DNA of 64,000 nucleotides from contig JPHH03000024.1 of assembly GCA_000750105.3 (NCBI GenBank), positions 124,001-188,000 of the forward strand, read 5' to 3'. This document shows positions 1-10,908 of this stretch, piece after piece. This DNA is from Tolypocladium sp. Sup5 PDA-1 (Eukaryota > Ascomycota > Sordariomycetes > Hypocreales > Ophiocordycipitaceae). The position numbers and the translations under genes are program-made. Within the stretch, counting starts at the first letter, position 1; each line of letters begins with the position of its first letter. The notes below the pieces were generated by a model. It searched no databases, was not told the origin of the DNA, and saw only the letters and a program-made list of their open reading frames with translations.

Positions 1-464
1 CTCTCACCACAAGAGGCACGTTGGAACATAGGGAGCACTTCCTGAACATGCCATTCGGTACATACATACAAGAACGACTATGCACGGGCGACCGAAAGCG
101 TCTGTGTACAAGTTCATATCCGGGGTCCCTAAGCGCAGAAGAAAATCGAGCCAAAGCCGTCAGTGCTAGTAACGCAATGACAGCCGGAACCGGTGCTCTT
201 GGTTGCTATTTCAGCTGAAGTTGGCGTGAGCTTGCACGCGACTGGAATGTAGCCAGAAAAGGCTTTTGGCCGTTGCAAAGGTAAGCGCATACACAAGAAC
301 CCCCATTGATGAGCGACCAGCCAGTGCTATGACAATCCCCTGCCACTAGATCGGAGTAACTCTAGTGTTTACCATCATCTTGTACATTCTCTCCTTCCTG
401 ACAGAGGCCTGGCATCAGACTTACTATCCTGCCTTTGTTCATTTGGCAAGCCGTTGCAATTGAA
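1..464. other. Left edge, no gene recognised
   Basis: I see no coding region I can support here. Short open frames exist on both strands but none matches a family or shows splice-linked continuation. The last part is probably the 5' flank of the HP1-like gene that starts at 465. Confidence 0.5.
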
Positions 465-1404
465 ATGGCGCGCCAGGCACGGCCTGGTAAACGTAAATCA
501 GCGCCTAACGACGATAAGACATCTGATCCGAAGCCACAGTCAACTGGCTTGCGGCGCAAGCTAGTGTCCGTCGACGATGATGAACCCGTGAGCGATTCTG
601 AACCCGCAGCCAACGGAGACGGTGTGAACGGCGGCGACAGCGGAGAAGAAAATTGCCTTAGGGATAACCAGTAAAGCAACCATGCTTAATTTGTCCGCTT
701 TCTGTATACTTACGGTTTTAGGTTCCTCGTCGAAGCTATCAAGAATCATAGAATTGGTGAAGACGTACGTGCAGATCATTGATGACTTGCTCCTTTGAGC
801 TTGCTGACTTGCAAAAGGGTTCTTTAGAGTTTCTGGTCAAATGGGAGGGTTGGGATAAGAAATCTGACATGACTTGGGAGCCTGAGAACAACTTAATGTA
901 AGGGTGATTTAGCTTCAGTACGAGAGCTTCGAGTACCATTATCTAACGCTTTGCCACACCTTCAGGGAATATGTTTCAAAGTATCTGGAAAAGTATTTTC
1001 ACAGAATTGGCGGACGCGACAATATATTCGAAGAGTCAAAAAAGGCGGCCCGACACAAGAGGCGTAGTAGGGCGTCTGGCGGAGCTCCTCCACCAACGAA
1101 ACGATCGCGAAAGGATAACACCCACCCAGCAGATTCGACACCTCCCGCCACCGCCAGGAAATGGAGCCTTCCTGCAGGATCGTGGGAGGACGAAATTGCG
1201 TCCATCGATGCTTGTAAATACGGTGGCAGCGGTAAGCTGGCTGTATATGTTACTTGGAAGCGCGGGCAGAAGACCAAGCATGCTACATCTGTCATATATA
1301 AGAAGTGCCCCCAGAAGGTGAGAAACATATACGACGACCACAAATGGTGCAGCGAAAGCTCTGCTGACAAGAATAGATGCTCCAATATTACCACCGACAC
1401 GTGA
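465..1404 (+). CDS. HP1-like heterochromatin protein (chromodomain + chromoshadow domain)
   Basis: Spliced model of four exons: 465-670, 722-764, 818-897 and 966-1404, total 768 nt (255 aa plus stop), with all junctions GT-AG and in phase. The N-terminal ~68 residues are basic and acidic low complexity. Residues ~69-110 are a chromodomain with the aromatic-rich core FLVKWEGWDKKSDMTWEPE, the part that reads methylated H3K9 in HP1 proteins. A Lys/Arg-rich hinge (RHKRRSR, PPTKRSRKD) follows. Residues ~175-238 look like a chromoshadow domain (SWEDEIASIDA, LAVYVTWKRGQKTKHA, IYKKCPQK, YDDHKW), the dimerisation module. The order and length (~250 aa) fit fungal HP1. It would act in the nucleus on silent chromatin. 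The frame is intact, unlike most neighbours. Splicing is inferred, not shown; whether this is the core HP1 or an extra copy cannot be told from the window. Confidence 0.82.
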
Positions 1405-1619
1405 AGATTATCCGCGTTCAAGAGTAGGGCCGCAACCGATGGAGTCCAACTGTCGAGTTCCGGCCGATATGAGAAAAGGGAGTTTTGAAGGCCTTCGAAG
1501 GACATTCCGCTGGTGTAAATAACCAACCGTACAGTAATGGAGACCTGAAACAAGAATGACAAAGCAGTGGACCCGAACTCTTCCTTCAAGTACGCCCGGG
1601 AAGAAGGCTTCCTACTAGT

Positions 1620-2611
1620 CGAGGAACGACGCTTCAAGCTACTCAAAGGCTGCTCATGCTGCTGGCCCAGGTTCTTTCTGCTCCCATTGCATAAACCAAC
1701 ATGGTTTAGGTTACTCAGAGGGAAAAGCCATACTGCCAGGCAACGACGAAAGTATCAAAAGGGGCCTTCTATCTTTGCCTGTCGAGCTCATGTTACGCAT
1801 CGCGGGATTCTTGCTACTGTCTCCGACCGAGAGCTCGCTGTATGAGTTACCCACAGATTCAGAGGATCCGACCCTTGCCTAGGGACGTGAATGGCCTCTG
1901 AGGAGAAAGGCGCTCTTGTCTCTGGCGCAAACTTGCCGGTAAATCAAACTAATTGCAACGGATCAGTTGTATCACTCTATATACCTTCGGGATGGCGTCT
2001 CCGCTATAGGTTTACTCCACGCCCTTCAAAAATTGCCCGAGTTGCGGGACAAGATTCGCGGTCTCACGATTATGGGGGATATCCGCGAGTGGGTATGCTG
2101 GGAAGCTTTTTATACCAGGGACTGGGATCCAACGTTGAAAGAAGCAGTCTTTGGAGATGTGCTCCCTCCAGGGCTTGCCATCGATGACGAGGGCAATGCA
2201 ATCCCGAACATGGCCATGTCTGTTGTGACCTTCCTCTGTCGAGCTCCACAGCTACACGCCGTCTGCCTGAATACGTCCGTACTGGGTTTGAACACCTGCG
2301 ACAGGATGAAAGACATCTTGACCGAGTCCGACGAGGATAGGGCCTTATAGATGGCTTCCCACTCTGTCCCCAGAGAAGAGTGCACCAAGACCTTGCGACA
2401 AAAAGCAATGCCGGTGCTGTCGACCTTCACGATCGTGAGCAGCGATATCGTGGGCGCCGGGTTGATATTAGTTCGCTTTTCCAAGGATCGTGGCATCAAG
2501 CGGGGACAGGCCAACGCCTCGCCCAAAACCATCGCCGTACCTAATTGCAATAGCTCGGCCCGTCTCTACAATCACCGCAACTCTGCGGGCGGATGCAATC
2601 GAACAGGACTC
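1620..2611 (+). pseudogene. F-box protein pseudogene
   Basis: One reading frame carries an F-box near 1760-1815 (LLSLPVELMLRIAGFL) followed by segments typical of fungal F-box proteins (ALLSLAQTCR, LYHSIYLRDG, LRDKIRGLTIMGDIREW). The frame is broken by exactly three stops: TAG at 1880-1882, TAA at 1940-1942 and TAG at 2348-2350. No splice pair removes them cleanly, and the protein similarity runs across each. All three could come from CAG or CAA by a single C-to-T change, as RIP would produce. No convincing start codon is visible; an upstream stop in the same frame lies just before 1620. An intact relative would recruit substrates to an SCF ubiquitin ligase; this copy is probably dead. Confidence 0.7.
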
Positions 2612-2643
2612 TAATGGTATGCACTAACTAAAACCAATAATAG

Positions 2644-3653
2644 TATGGTTCCGCTGACAGCAGGACGACACAGCCATTGCCCTCTCCCCTGACCCTGGGC
2701 CTTTCCGCAACCGCGCTGCTGCTGGACAGTACGAAGCTGCCCTAGAGGATTGCCGTCATGCTGCCGAACTCGACCCTCAAAACCCTAGGACCCTGCTTCT
2801 CCTGGCGAACATCTACTCTAGTCTAGGGCGGCCAGAAGAAGCCATGACCATCTTTTCACGCATTGATCCTCCACCGTCAGCCAAGGACAAGGCCCTCATT
2901 AAGGACTTGCTTCTTCACCTAAGCCGCGTGAGGGACGCCCTGCAAAGAAATCTGGATGAAGGACTAACCATGCTAGGTGAGGTGAGGTTGAGAACGGCCT
3001 GGCACCTGGCGTTCGTACGCCGCGCAAGTGGCAGCTTATGCGCGGAGAGGCATATCTTAGTTGGGACTTGCTGGACAAGGCACAAGTCATTATCATGGTG
3101 CTGCTACAAGAGAATGGCCGCGACCCCGAGGCGCTTGTTCTTCGTGGACAAGTTCTCTACGCGCGAGGCGACGTCGAAAGAGCCATTCAGTCTTTTGAGG
3201 ATGCCATCGACGGCAAACGTGGATCCCACGATGCAGCCAAGTGGCTGAGAGTACTCCAGGGGTTCGAGCGCATGAAGGAAGGTGATGCGAGATACAGTGC
3301 TGGAGAAGAGCAGCATGCCATTCCAAAGTACACTGCGGCTCTGGAGACTAACCCAAACCGCGGGCATACGATAGCAATGCTGCTGCAGAAACGCGCGCTG
3401 TGCTTCCTCAAGCTTCAGCAATACGCTGCTGCCAGGGGTGATGCGCGCGATGCCGTGTTCGAGTACCCTAAGGTAGTAGGATTCGAGAGACGTGGTATGA
3501 TGCCGTACAATAGACCAGAGACGTAGAGGACGTCATTGACTTCAGGGATTTTCTATTTGTTCACGAAGAGGATCAAGCTATTGCCAGGGAGGTTCGGGAA
3601 GTCATATTAGAGATGGAGAGCAGAGCCGGAGAAAGCACTGATATAGGTTAGCC
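2644..3653 (+). pseudogene. DNAJC7-like TPR co-chaperone pseudogene, copy 1
   Basis: Successive pieces match the TPR region of fungal DNAJC7-type co-chaperones (Hsp70/Hsp90 adaptors with nine TPRs and a C-terminal J domain). They are NRAAAGQYEAALEDCRHA, AELDPQNPRTLLLLANIYSS and IDPPPSAKD in one frame; then, after a shift near 2985, GLAPGVRTPRKWQLMRGEAY, DPEALVLRGQVLYARGD and AAKWLRVLQGFERMKEGDA in another; and finally a third frame after 3525 with EDQAIAREVREVILEME. The first TPR and the J domain (HPD) are absent. Two or more frameshifts and no start mark it as a pseudogene unless unusual introns exist. A second partial copy lies at 10113-10908. Confidence 0.75.
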
Positions 3654-3799
3654 ATAGGATGGCTCCATAAATTTGTCAACAAGTCCCCTTTCCGTTTCCC
3701 TCCCTCTGTTCTTCTGTCCCCTCATCCCTCTTTCTCTCCTTATCTCCCTGTCTTCTCTTCGCCTTATTACTCTTTACGAAGCGACGAGCAAAAGAGCAT

Positions 3800-5161
3800 A
3801 CCTTCAGCATGCGTATACGAGGAAGTGTCATCCTTCCAAGTCGCCAAAGTCCTCCGCCATGGCAGCCTCCATCTGCGCCTACTAGTCCTTAATCTCCCTA
3901 ACATTGGACCACCCCAACTCCCACGACTCCTCAAACCACCACCTCTTTCCGCCATTCTTCCCATCACTGGCATACGTTTCAGACTGCCCCCGTCGAACCT
4001 GTGTTGCTCGACTCCCGTGAGCAACACCGCGCTCCCCACCTTGGGAGTAAACCCCTGCGGGTCCATCACCGTCAAGCGCACCTGCTTAGCTATCGTGGGG
4101 TCAGCGAAGCGCGCCATGCACTATTAGTAGGGCGGCAAGTTGGCGAGGATGTTGACGGACCAGTTTTGCGGGTAGGAAGTGTAGGATGGAGCGGAGGGTA
4201 GTGAGTCGGAGCGGTCCTTGGGGAGTGGGTGGGCTGTGCGGCTGTGGTGGTGGCGGCTACAGCTGATGAGATCGCTGCCACTGATGTCGATGGCGCATTT
4301 GCGGCTCTTGGTTGCCGAGTGCTGGGTTTCCGTGGATGGTGCGGTGTCGATGGCTTCCTTTGCGGAAATGAGCGCGCCTCGAAAGCGTCAAAGGCGTCTT
4401 CGAGGTCAGCGTCGTTGGTGTCATCGAAGGCGTCAAATCTACGCTGATGAATGCAATTAGGTATTTGCACCCGCGACATCTCCTTGACCGGTGTCTTCTG
4501 AGGGGCTTCCTCTTGATGTGGCAACTGAGCTGAGGCATTGGGCTCCTTGACCCATTCGACTTGAGGCAACGCTGGGGCTCGTGCCTCTTGCTCGGCATTG
4601 ACTTCGTCATGGCCTCCAAAGTCGTCCTCCTCCTTGGAGCCAGTCTCTTCCAGATCCGTCTCCAAGACTTCCTCGTCGTCAGACCCTACGGCCATCTCGG
4701 CCTGGTGCATCGCCCTCACCGAGTCATTCCGCCCAATCGTTACCAGATCCCTCACCAGCAGGTACACCGTTTTGCCCTCTCCTCCGCCTCCTTCTCTTTG
4801 CCTTTCCCTTTGCCATCATCATCGCCACCCTCCTTCCCACTCGGCAAAATCCTCCACCGAGCTTCAAATTACTGCACGCGCACGTAGCACCCCACCGACA
4901 CTGAGCCACTGTACGAACCGATGCATATCGACATCCAGCAGTGCCGGATGCAGAAGTCCCCGTCGCCGAGGAGCAAGCGTATCGCCTGCCGTGAGCCGGA
5001 AGTGTTCACGCGCAGGATCTCGGCGCCCTCGACAAGGAAGATTGAGCCGGGGATGGGGAGTGGGTGCGGATGAGTTCCTTGACGACGGGGGTGAGCGTGA
5101 ATAGCCCGACGTTGGGCGCAAGGGTTACGGCGGCAGGATCGATTGCGACGGTGGTGGCCAT
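3800..5161 (-). pseudogene. Degenerate gene, possibly OB-fold nucleic-acid-binding protein
   Basis: Protein-like pieces run in order on the minus strand. A start-like segment begins at 5161 (MATTVAIDPAAVTLAPNVG, LTPVVKELIR). A frame shift near 5060 leads to IFLVEGAEILRV and IRLLLGDGDF. A long acidic stretch lies at 4767-4090 (SDDEEVLETDLEETGSKEED), with a Ser/Thr/Pro/Ala-rich end. After another shift, at 4117-3900, come RLTVMDPQGFTPKVGSAVLL and, out of frame, RWWFEESWELGW. The strand-turn patterns at both ends look OB-fold-like, as in telomere or ssDNA-binding proteins, but I cannot name a family. At least three frame changes argue for a pseudogene. The OB-fold assignment is inference. Confidence 0.35.
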
Positions 5162-5670
5162 TTCAACTTGGGTCGGCGGCCCGGGAACGGGGGCGTTGGG
5201 GCTCAGCGCGTTGCCAAAGCGCTGCCACGTATCGACAAAGTCGGCGATGAGGTGCATTATTGGCCTGGCTTTGTTCTAGACGGCCTGCCGGCCGGGATTG
5301 CAGGGCCACGCTGCCCCTTCTCAGCGCTTGTAAGTTTGGAGCGTAAACTTGGGTGCCATTGCGGGTGAAGTGCCCTGGTGCAGTAGGATTAGTTTCCAGA
5401 GACCTTGATTGCCGGGGTCGTGAATTGACGGTTGTTAATCGGGCGCGTGGCCCGTTAATTAGCGACTTCCTGCTGTATGCAGGAACAGCTGTAGTCGTGT
5501 AAACTGTCAATTTTGGCTGCGACCAAGATGCGGGGGACGCTCCGTCTTGTTGCCCGATCGGAACGACTCGCACACAACATTTGAACAACCATTCTTCCAC
5601 AGCTTGTGTTTGTCTCTTTTAAACACCGGCTTAGTCTAGGGTAAGGCAATGGCTTGCGACGTGCCTGATG
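5162..5670. other. Intergenic stretch, nothing recognised
   Basis: A 145-codon frame on the minus strand (5163-5600) covers this region but has biased, unpatterned composition and no family resemblance. The right end is the 5' flank of the CFEM receptor gene. Confidence 0.4.
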
Positions 5671-7184
5671 ATGAGACTACATTTGTTTGTTTACACTGCC
5701 GCAGTGCGGCAACCACGCCTCGTCGAAGCGACCACCTCGTCAAAGCCAGTTGCTGATATCATGGCAGGACTGCCATCCTGCGCTGTAAGAGTGACCTCAT
5801 GATATCCTTTGCCGTTGCAATTCAGGCACTGTTGGTGCTGATCAAATGCCGGTTTGACTTCCAGGTACCCTGTTTAGCTTCGGCCGCCGCGAATTCGACG
5901 TGTGCGCTGACCGACGTTCGATGCCTCTGCTCCGACGACGCCCTGCAGGGGGATGCCAGCCGCTGCATTCAGGCCTCCTGCACGCTCTCAGAAGCGCTCT
6001 GCAAGTTCCCCGGCCCCAAGTTTGCATATTTCACCTCGGCCATAGGTCTTGTGGCTCATCATTTTGCGATGCAGCTACGAAAAATACCACCCAGACGGCA
6101 TGCAATGCTCGTGTTCGAGATAAAGCGGCCAGATACAACGCAACAGTTATTCCTTTGGGGTTGATCACCATCCTCATCACCGCCGCACGCCTTATATTTA
6201 AGCAGTTCTTCAGCCGTGCTAAGGCTCTCGGTCCTGACGATTGGACTATCCTTGGGACATTAACTATCTGCATATGCGGCATGGCTATCGGTGTCGAAGG
6301 CCTAACGGCTTACGGACTCGGCCAGGATATTTGGGCCCTAAGCATCTCTGAGATCGCCAAGTTCGCTCTTTACTTCTACGTCATGGAAATTCTTTATGTT
6401 TCAGGTATATCACTCATCAAACTCAGCTTGTCTCTTTTCTACCTCAAAATCTTTTCTGGCTTGACGATACGACGTCTGATTTGGGGTACCGTTATCCTCA
6501 ACATCTCTTACGGTTTTGTCTTCGTTATCACTGCTATCTTCCAATGCTCACCCGTCACCTACTACTGGAAGCAATACCTTAATGGATCGCCAGGTCGTTG
6601 TGTCAATATTAATCTTTTCGGGTGGCTTCATGCTGCGATCGGCGTCGCTGTCGACTTCTGGATGATAGCACTCCCGCTCAGCCAAGTTATCAATCTAAGA
6701 ATGCATTGGAAGAAGAAGATTGGAGTGGCCATCATGTTTTTACTCGGCACATTGTGAGTCGTTGGCTTCACTCCCACGGCTGGGAATTTTCTTCCTCGGA
6801 GCTGCCGAATGCCAAATTTGCCCTTGTACGTTCGCTAACATGGAGTGTTTCAGTGTTACAGTAGTCTCCATCCTTCGTTTGCACTCGCTGATTTACTTCG
6901 CCAACTCGAGCAACCCAACATGGGACCAATGGACGACGGCTTATTGGTCAGTCATCGAGATCAACGTCGGCGTGATTTATACTTGCTTGCCATCGCTTCG
7001 GTTAATATTTGTTCGTCTGTTTCCGGGAATAACAGGGACATCGAATTCAGCATACTATCATCATGATTTTGTCAGTGGAGAAAGGCACACAGGGCCAACC
7101 GCTTTCAGTCAAGACCCTTACGCTCGTGAAGACAACTACTATCCCCCTACAGAATTTCGCACTAGCGAGATCACTCCCTCGTAA
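5671..7184 (+). CDS. CFEM-domain PTH11-like G-protein-coupled receptor
   Basis: Four-exon model: 5671-5784, 5865-6000, 6075-6753, 6854-7184; 1260 nt, 419 aa, in phase throughout. The N-terminus has a short hydrophobic leader. A CFEM domain follows ([29 protein letters not shown]), whose Cys residues flank the first intron. From residue ~100 there are about seven hydrophobic segments in the PTH11 pattern, with [14 protein letters not shown] after the first helix and [14 protein letters not shown] later, then a short polar tail. CFEM-PTH11 receptors of pathogenic ascomycetes sit in the plasma membrane and sense surface or host cues. Intron 2 appears to use a GC-AG pair (T|GCAAGT ... GCAG), the only way I found to keep the frame. 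The tail is shorter than in PTH11 itself. Start choice is uncertain; the next in-frame ATG is 5761. Confidence 0.85.
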
Positions 7185-8562
7185 GCATTGGCTCAACGGG
7201 CCTTGTCTCGTTAGTATCCATACATAAACTGGCATACATTTCAACATCTCAGTTCATGAAAAAACCACGTGCAATCTAGCTATTTCGGGTTCCGGCTCCG
7301 GTTCGTCGGACGACTCACAGAACGCGTGGCCGTCTTGCTCCTGTGGCACCGCATCATCCAAGGCACCTGGGGCTGCGGCATCATAGTCTCCGGCGTATGC
7401 AAATTCGGCAAAGTAAATGGACGTCTCTTCGTCAGTGTCGTCCCATGCTGCTGTTCTTTTTGCAAGTTTCATTCATGCCGATGTTGACCAATTTCTCAAG
7501 GACCCGGGACCGGCGCAAAACAAGAGCCAAATGAAGTGAGTATTCCCACTTTTGTGGTCTAACAAGGAACCGGAACAGCTCTGAAGAGACAATACTATGT
7601 CATGTTGTAGCTCTTAGAGGAGACGGGTTATGATTTTCATGAAACACACATTTGAATGACATCATGAATATTCGCAAATTGATTCGCCTCTTCTAGCTCA
7701 TCCGGAAGACTTGGGCACAGCGATAACAGCTCGCGGTGCGACAGACAAATTGGAAGGCACAGAGTCTGAGGGTGGTTGGTGTTTGCAATGCCAATTTGGA
7801 GACAAGTTAGAACCAGAATGGACCTATTAAAAGAAATTGAGCGGCCCCTAAATCTTAAATAAGTGCTTCAAAGGTTGCAGCCGCTGCGGCCGCTGAGATG
7901 GCAGCCAGATCTTGCTTGCACGCATTAAATCTGACCTCGAAAATCAAGAAAGGTTTATTCTGATTGGCCGACGACCAACACACGTCACGAAGTCGACAAC
8001 GGGATTGAGAATTTAGAATTGCAATTATAACACAATACATTGATATCGGATGCTGTAAATGCGTATGCGAGTTACTGAGACCTCAAGGAACATGGTGATG
8101 CGAAAACTCAAGATCTTGGACCAGGTTTCAGCCTTATGTCTAGCATGAATCTGGTAATGGCTCCCTTGGTATGAGGTGAGCTCGGCGAGACGGTCCGGAA
8201 GGACTCTCTTTAATCCGTTCAATTCACTGCCTGAGACAGGTTGCGCCAGAAGTGTGTCCGTCCCCTCAAACTCGCCCGAGTCGTCGAGTTCGTCGTCCAG
8301 CTCTTCCGAGTTTTACGACTGCTAGACGGCGTTTACAATCAATGTCAGGTCATTTTTTCAAGATTGGCCGCGGCCGGGAATTGGCGGGAAAGGACTAGGA
8401 AAGCGGCAAAGTTCATGACGTTTCACACCATTCGCCCCAAAAATTTAACAGAGGTCCAACTTGTTCTGGATACTCGTATAGCTAGCTACATGATATATAC
8501 TGTGACGGTTTCTTTGAAGCGGAAGTAGGTCGAGAGTTCTTTGTTTTGACTTATGTGGCGGC
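7185..8562. other. Intergenic region with one small acidic ORF
   Basis: The only frame worth noting is 7254-7472 on the minus strand (72 aa), strongly acidic (WDDTDEETSIYFAEFAYAG, DEPEPEPE). It has no recognisable family and may be a gene fragment. The rest is AT-richer, with no repeat or RNA gene that I recognise. Confidence 0.3.
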
Positions 8563-9369
8563 TCAAAGCCAGATGTCGGGTGCCAATAGCACACCCTTCA
8601 TCGCACAGGCCTCGCACGTATCTATCCTCGGCCTTTGCAAAACCTCGTCTAATCTTCTTTGAATGAGACGGTCATAGTCTTCGCAGTACAGCCACTCTGC
8701 AGTGTCGTCTCCTTGGACAAATAGATCCCCCACAAGAGCCCTACAGAATGAGATGTCTCTCTGGTCACCATTGGGATTTGAGACGCCAATTGTGCAAATT
8801 GAGGAAACAGAGTCTTTACTCTTCACTTTTCCACCTAGACCAACCACGTCGTTTGTGCTCTCAACTTTATTCCCCCAAAACTGGCAAGCTGAGCGTCGAC
8901 CATCCGAGGTAGACACACTCAGCAATTCGGGCCACCTAACATTGATGGGCCTCAGTTTCCGGGGATCATGCAGATATCGAATGCTCAGCGTGATGTTGTG
9001 TTCGCGGAAAGCAATGTCACAATAGCCACTCGTGCGTCCATGTTCGTGAAAGACATGGTCTCGTAGGCAATTCTGTAACAAAGCCCAGCGGCTGAAAGAT
9101 GAGGTGACGAGTGCCAGGTACGTGGGCTCTGCGATTCTTGTATTATGTTCTGAAAGTTTGTGTAAATCGTACCCGATGAGAACAGGTATATCTCCAGCGC
9201 GCAAAGCCTCATCTAGCCACTCGTAGCTTTTAAAAATTGCGTCCCATACTCTGTACTTTTGCTCGACGTGCGCTGGAAGAGAAAAGCGAAGCGAGTGAGC
9301 GACTTTGCGAGGAATATCAGAAAGAGCGGCAATATGCTGAAGGATCTCGAGAGGGGCAGCTTTAGGCAT
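8563..9369 (-). CDS. F-box-like orphan family protein, member A
   Basis: Intact minus-strand frame. I place the start at ATG 9369 (268 aa) because it puts an F-box-like helix at the N-terminus (MPKAAPLEILQHIAALSDI); another ATG at 9399 is possible. Next comes the signature shared by all four members in this window: an aromatic-Asp/Glu-Trp-Leu motif followed by a Pro-(hydrophobic)-Gly-x-Asp-Leu motif (VWDAIFKSYEWLDEALRAGD, then IPVLIGYDLHKL). The rest is weakly conserved with members at 13237 and 34803. The C-terminus holds a lone CEAC pair (near residue 254). I do not recognise a named family; an F-box would suggest SCF substrate recruitment, which is inference. No disablement is seen in this copy. 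Confidence 0.6.
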   Translation of the reverse strand: MPKAAPLEILQHIAALSDIPRKVAHSLRFSLPAHVEQKYRVWDAIFKSYEWLDEALRAGDIPVLIGYDLHKLSEHNTRIAEPTYLALVTSSFSRWALLQNCLRDHVFHEHGRTSGYCDIAFREHNITLSIRYLHDPRKLRPINVRWPELLSVSTSDGRRSACQFWGNKVESTNDVVGLGGKVKSKDSVSSICTIGVSNPNGDQRDISFCRALVGDLFVQGDDTAEWLYCEDYDRLIQRRLDEVLQRPRIDTCEACAMKGVLLAPDIWL

Positions 9370-10112
9370 GTTTGATTGAGCCCGCAGGTAGACATTCATG
9401 AAGATAGACAATACACTACCACGGCACCTGCTTTTTATATCAACACCAGTCGAGCCCCTTGCAATACGATTGCTATTAGTGGGCACTTCGGAGTTGTCAG
9501 CTAATAACTACCTCTGCCGCGTAGAACAGAAGCAACAATCGGCACTACTTCAACCAACCACCTAACCATAATACCATAGACTGCCAAACCCATTATGGCC
9601 GTAAACGGCGTTGCGGGATACCTGTATAGGTAAAGGCATACTTGACTATGTATAATACATATACATAGCAACATAGAGGAAGTATATCGTCACGCAGGCG
9701 GCTCGCGCTGCTTGTACAGTACACTCGCAATGTTCTGTGCGGCATAGGTACTCACTGATCTGCCTCCATCCGCATAGGCTCGGAGGGCAGCTTGGCCAGG
9801 AGGGATCATCGACGATTTGGACTACACTTCAATAGTATGGACAGTCCAGCCACTTTGCCTCAATTTAGTGCATGCCCCACGTTAGCGAAGCGTATATTAT
9901 TTTTCAAGACCAGCAACCACCAGGGCACGCGCAACAACATTTATTTTGCTTACAGAGGCTTTACCCTGACGTCTCCCTCGCGCCTCCTCACGAATTCAAC
10001 CCGTCTAGCCGAAACTAGAAGGCGACAGCAAAACAAGCTGCAGTGAACGGATATAACAGTATGTCATAAGAAAGTATTCCAAAGGTATGCGCCTGTTAAG
10101 ACCAGTAGTCGG
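9370..10112. other. Intergenic, nothing firm
   Basis: No supported gene. The right part (about 9940-10110) precedes the DNAJC7-like remnant and may hold eroded N-terminal sequence of it, but I could not align it with confidence. Confidence 0.35.
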
Positions 10113-10908
10113 ATGCCTTTGTGCCGACGTCGATCATCCAAGTTCATCACCGGCCACGGTGCTGCCTACTACAAATATGGAAATTATGAGGCTGACCTCG
10201 AGGACTGGTGGCGCGCTGCCGAGCTGGACCCTCAAGATTCCAGGATTCTGCTGAATCTTGCGACCCTCTACACCGGTCTAGGGCAGCCAGAAACTGCCAT
10301 GGCAATATTTTCACGCACGGATCCTCCACCGTTTGCTGAGAACATGAGCCGAACCAAAGAAAGGCTTCTCGCCATTGCGCGCATGAAGACGTTCGTACAT
10401 TAAGGCAAAGTGGACAGTTTGCTCGCCACCCTCCATAAGGCTAGGCGCGGGCTAAAACGTATCGTCGGAATACCCCGCGATTGGCAGCTCCTGCTCGGTG
10501 AGACGTGCTTGAATTCGAGCTCTTCCGGGGTCTGCTCGGATGAGCAAAGCAAGGAGGCGAGGGAAGTTATCGTGTACAACAGCAGGGACTCTGAGGCGAG
10601 TGTGCTTCTTGGACGGCTTCACTTTCGCGAAGGGAATGACCGCAGGGCTGAACGACTCTTCCGCGAGGCGCTCTGGAATGACTCGCGGTGCCATGATGCG
10701 GACAAGCGGCTGAGGATACTCCGAAGGTCCATCGCTTGACCAAGGAGGGCAATGAGGCATTCAAAGCCAGAGAATGGCAACTCGCTTTTGAAAAGTTTAC
10801 TGCGGCACTAGAGATTGATGATTTTAACAGGATTATGCACCAGTCCAAGAAGGCGGAGGTGCGCAAGAAGTGCGAGTGCCGGTGCAACCACGGGCTCCCA
10901 GGAATGTG
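10113..10908 (+). pseudogene. DNAJC7-like TPR co-chaperone pseudogene, copy 2
   Basis: Same family as the remnant at 2644-3653. Pieces in order: AAYYKYGNYEADLEDWWRAA, ELDPQDSRILLNLATLYTGL and DPPPFAENMSRTKERLLAIA, ending at a stop at 10403. The next frame has IPRDWQLLLGETCL and VLLGRLHFREGNDRRAERL, followed by RCHDADKRLRILRR and a stop at 10739. A third frame then has KEGNEAFKAREWQLAFEKFT and AALEIDDFNR. The order and spacing are those of the TPR array, but at least two frame breaks occur and the J domain is missing. It is more diverged than copy 1. Confidence 0.7.

Noticed and set aside
5163..5600. 145-codon minus frame upstream of the CFEM gene
   Set aside because: Unpatterned composition, no family resemblance, overlaps the start of the OB-fold-like remnant in another frame.
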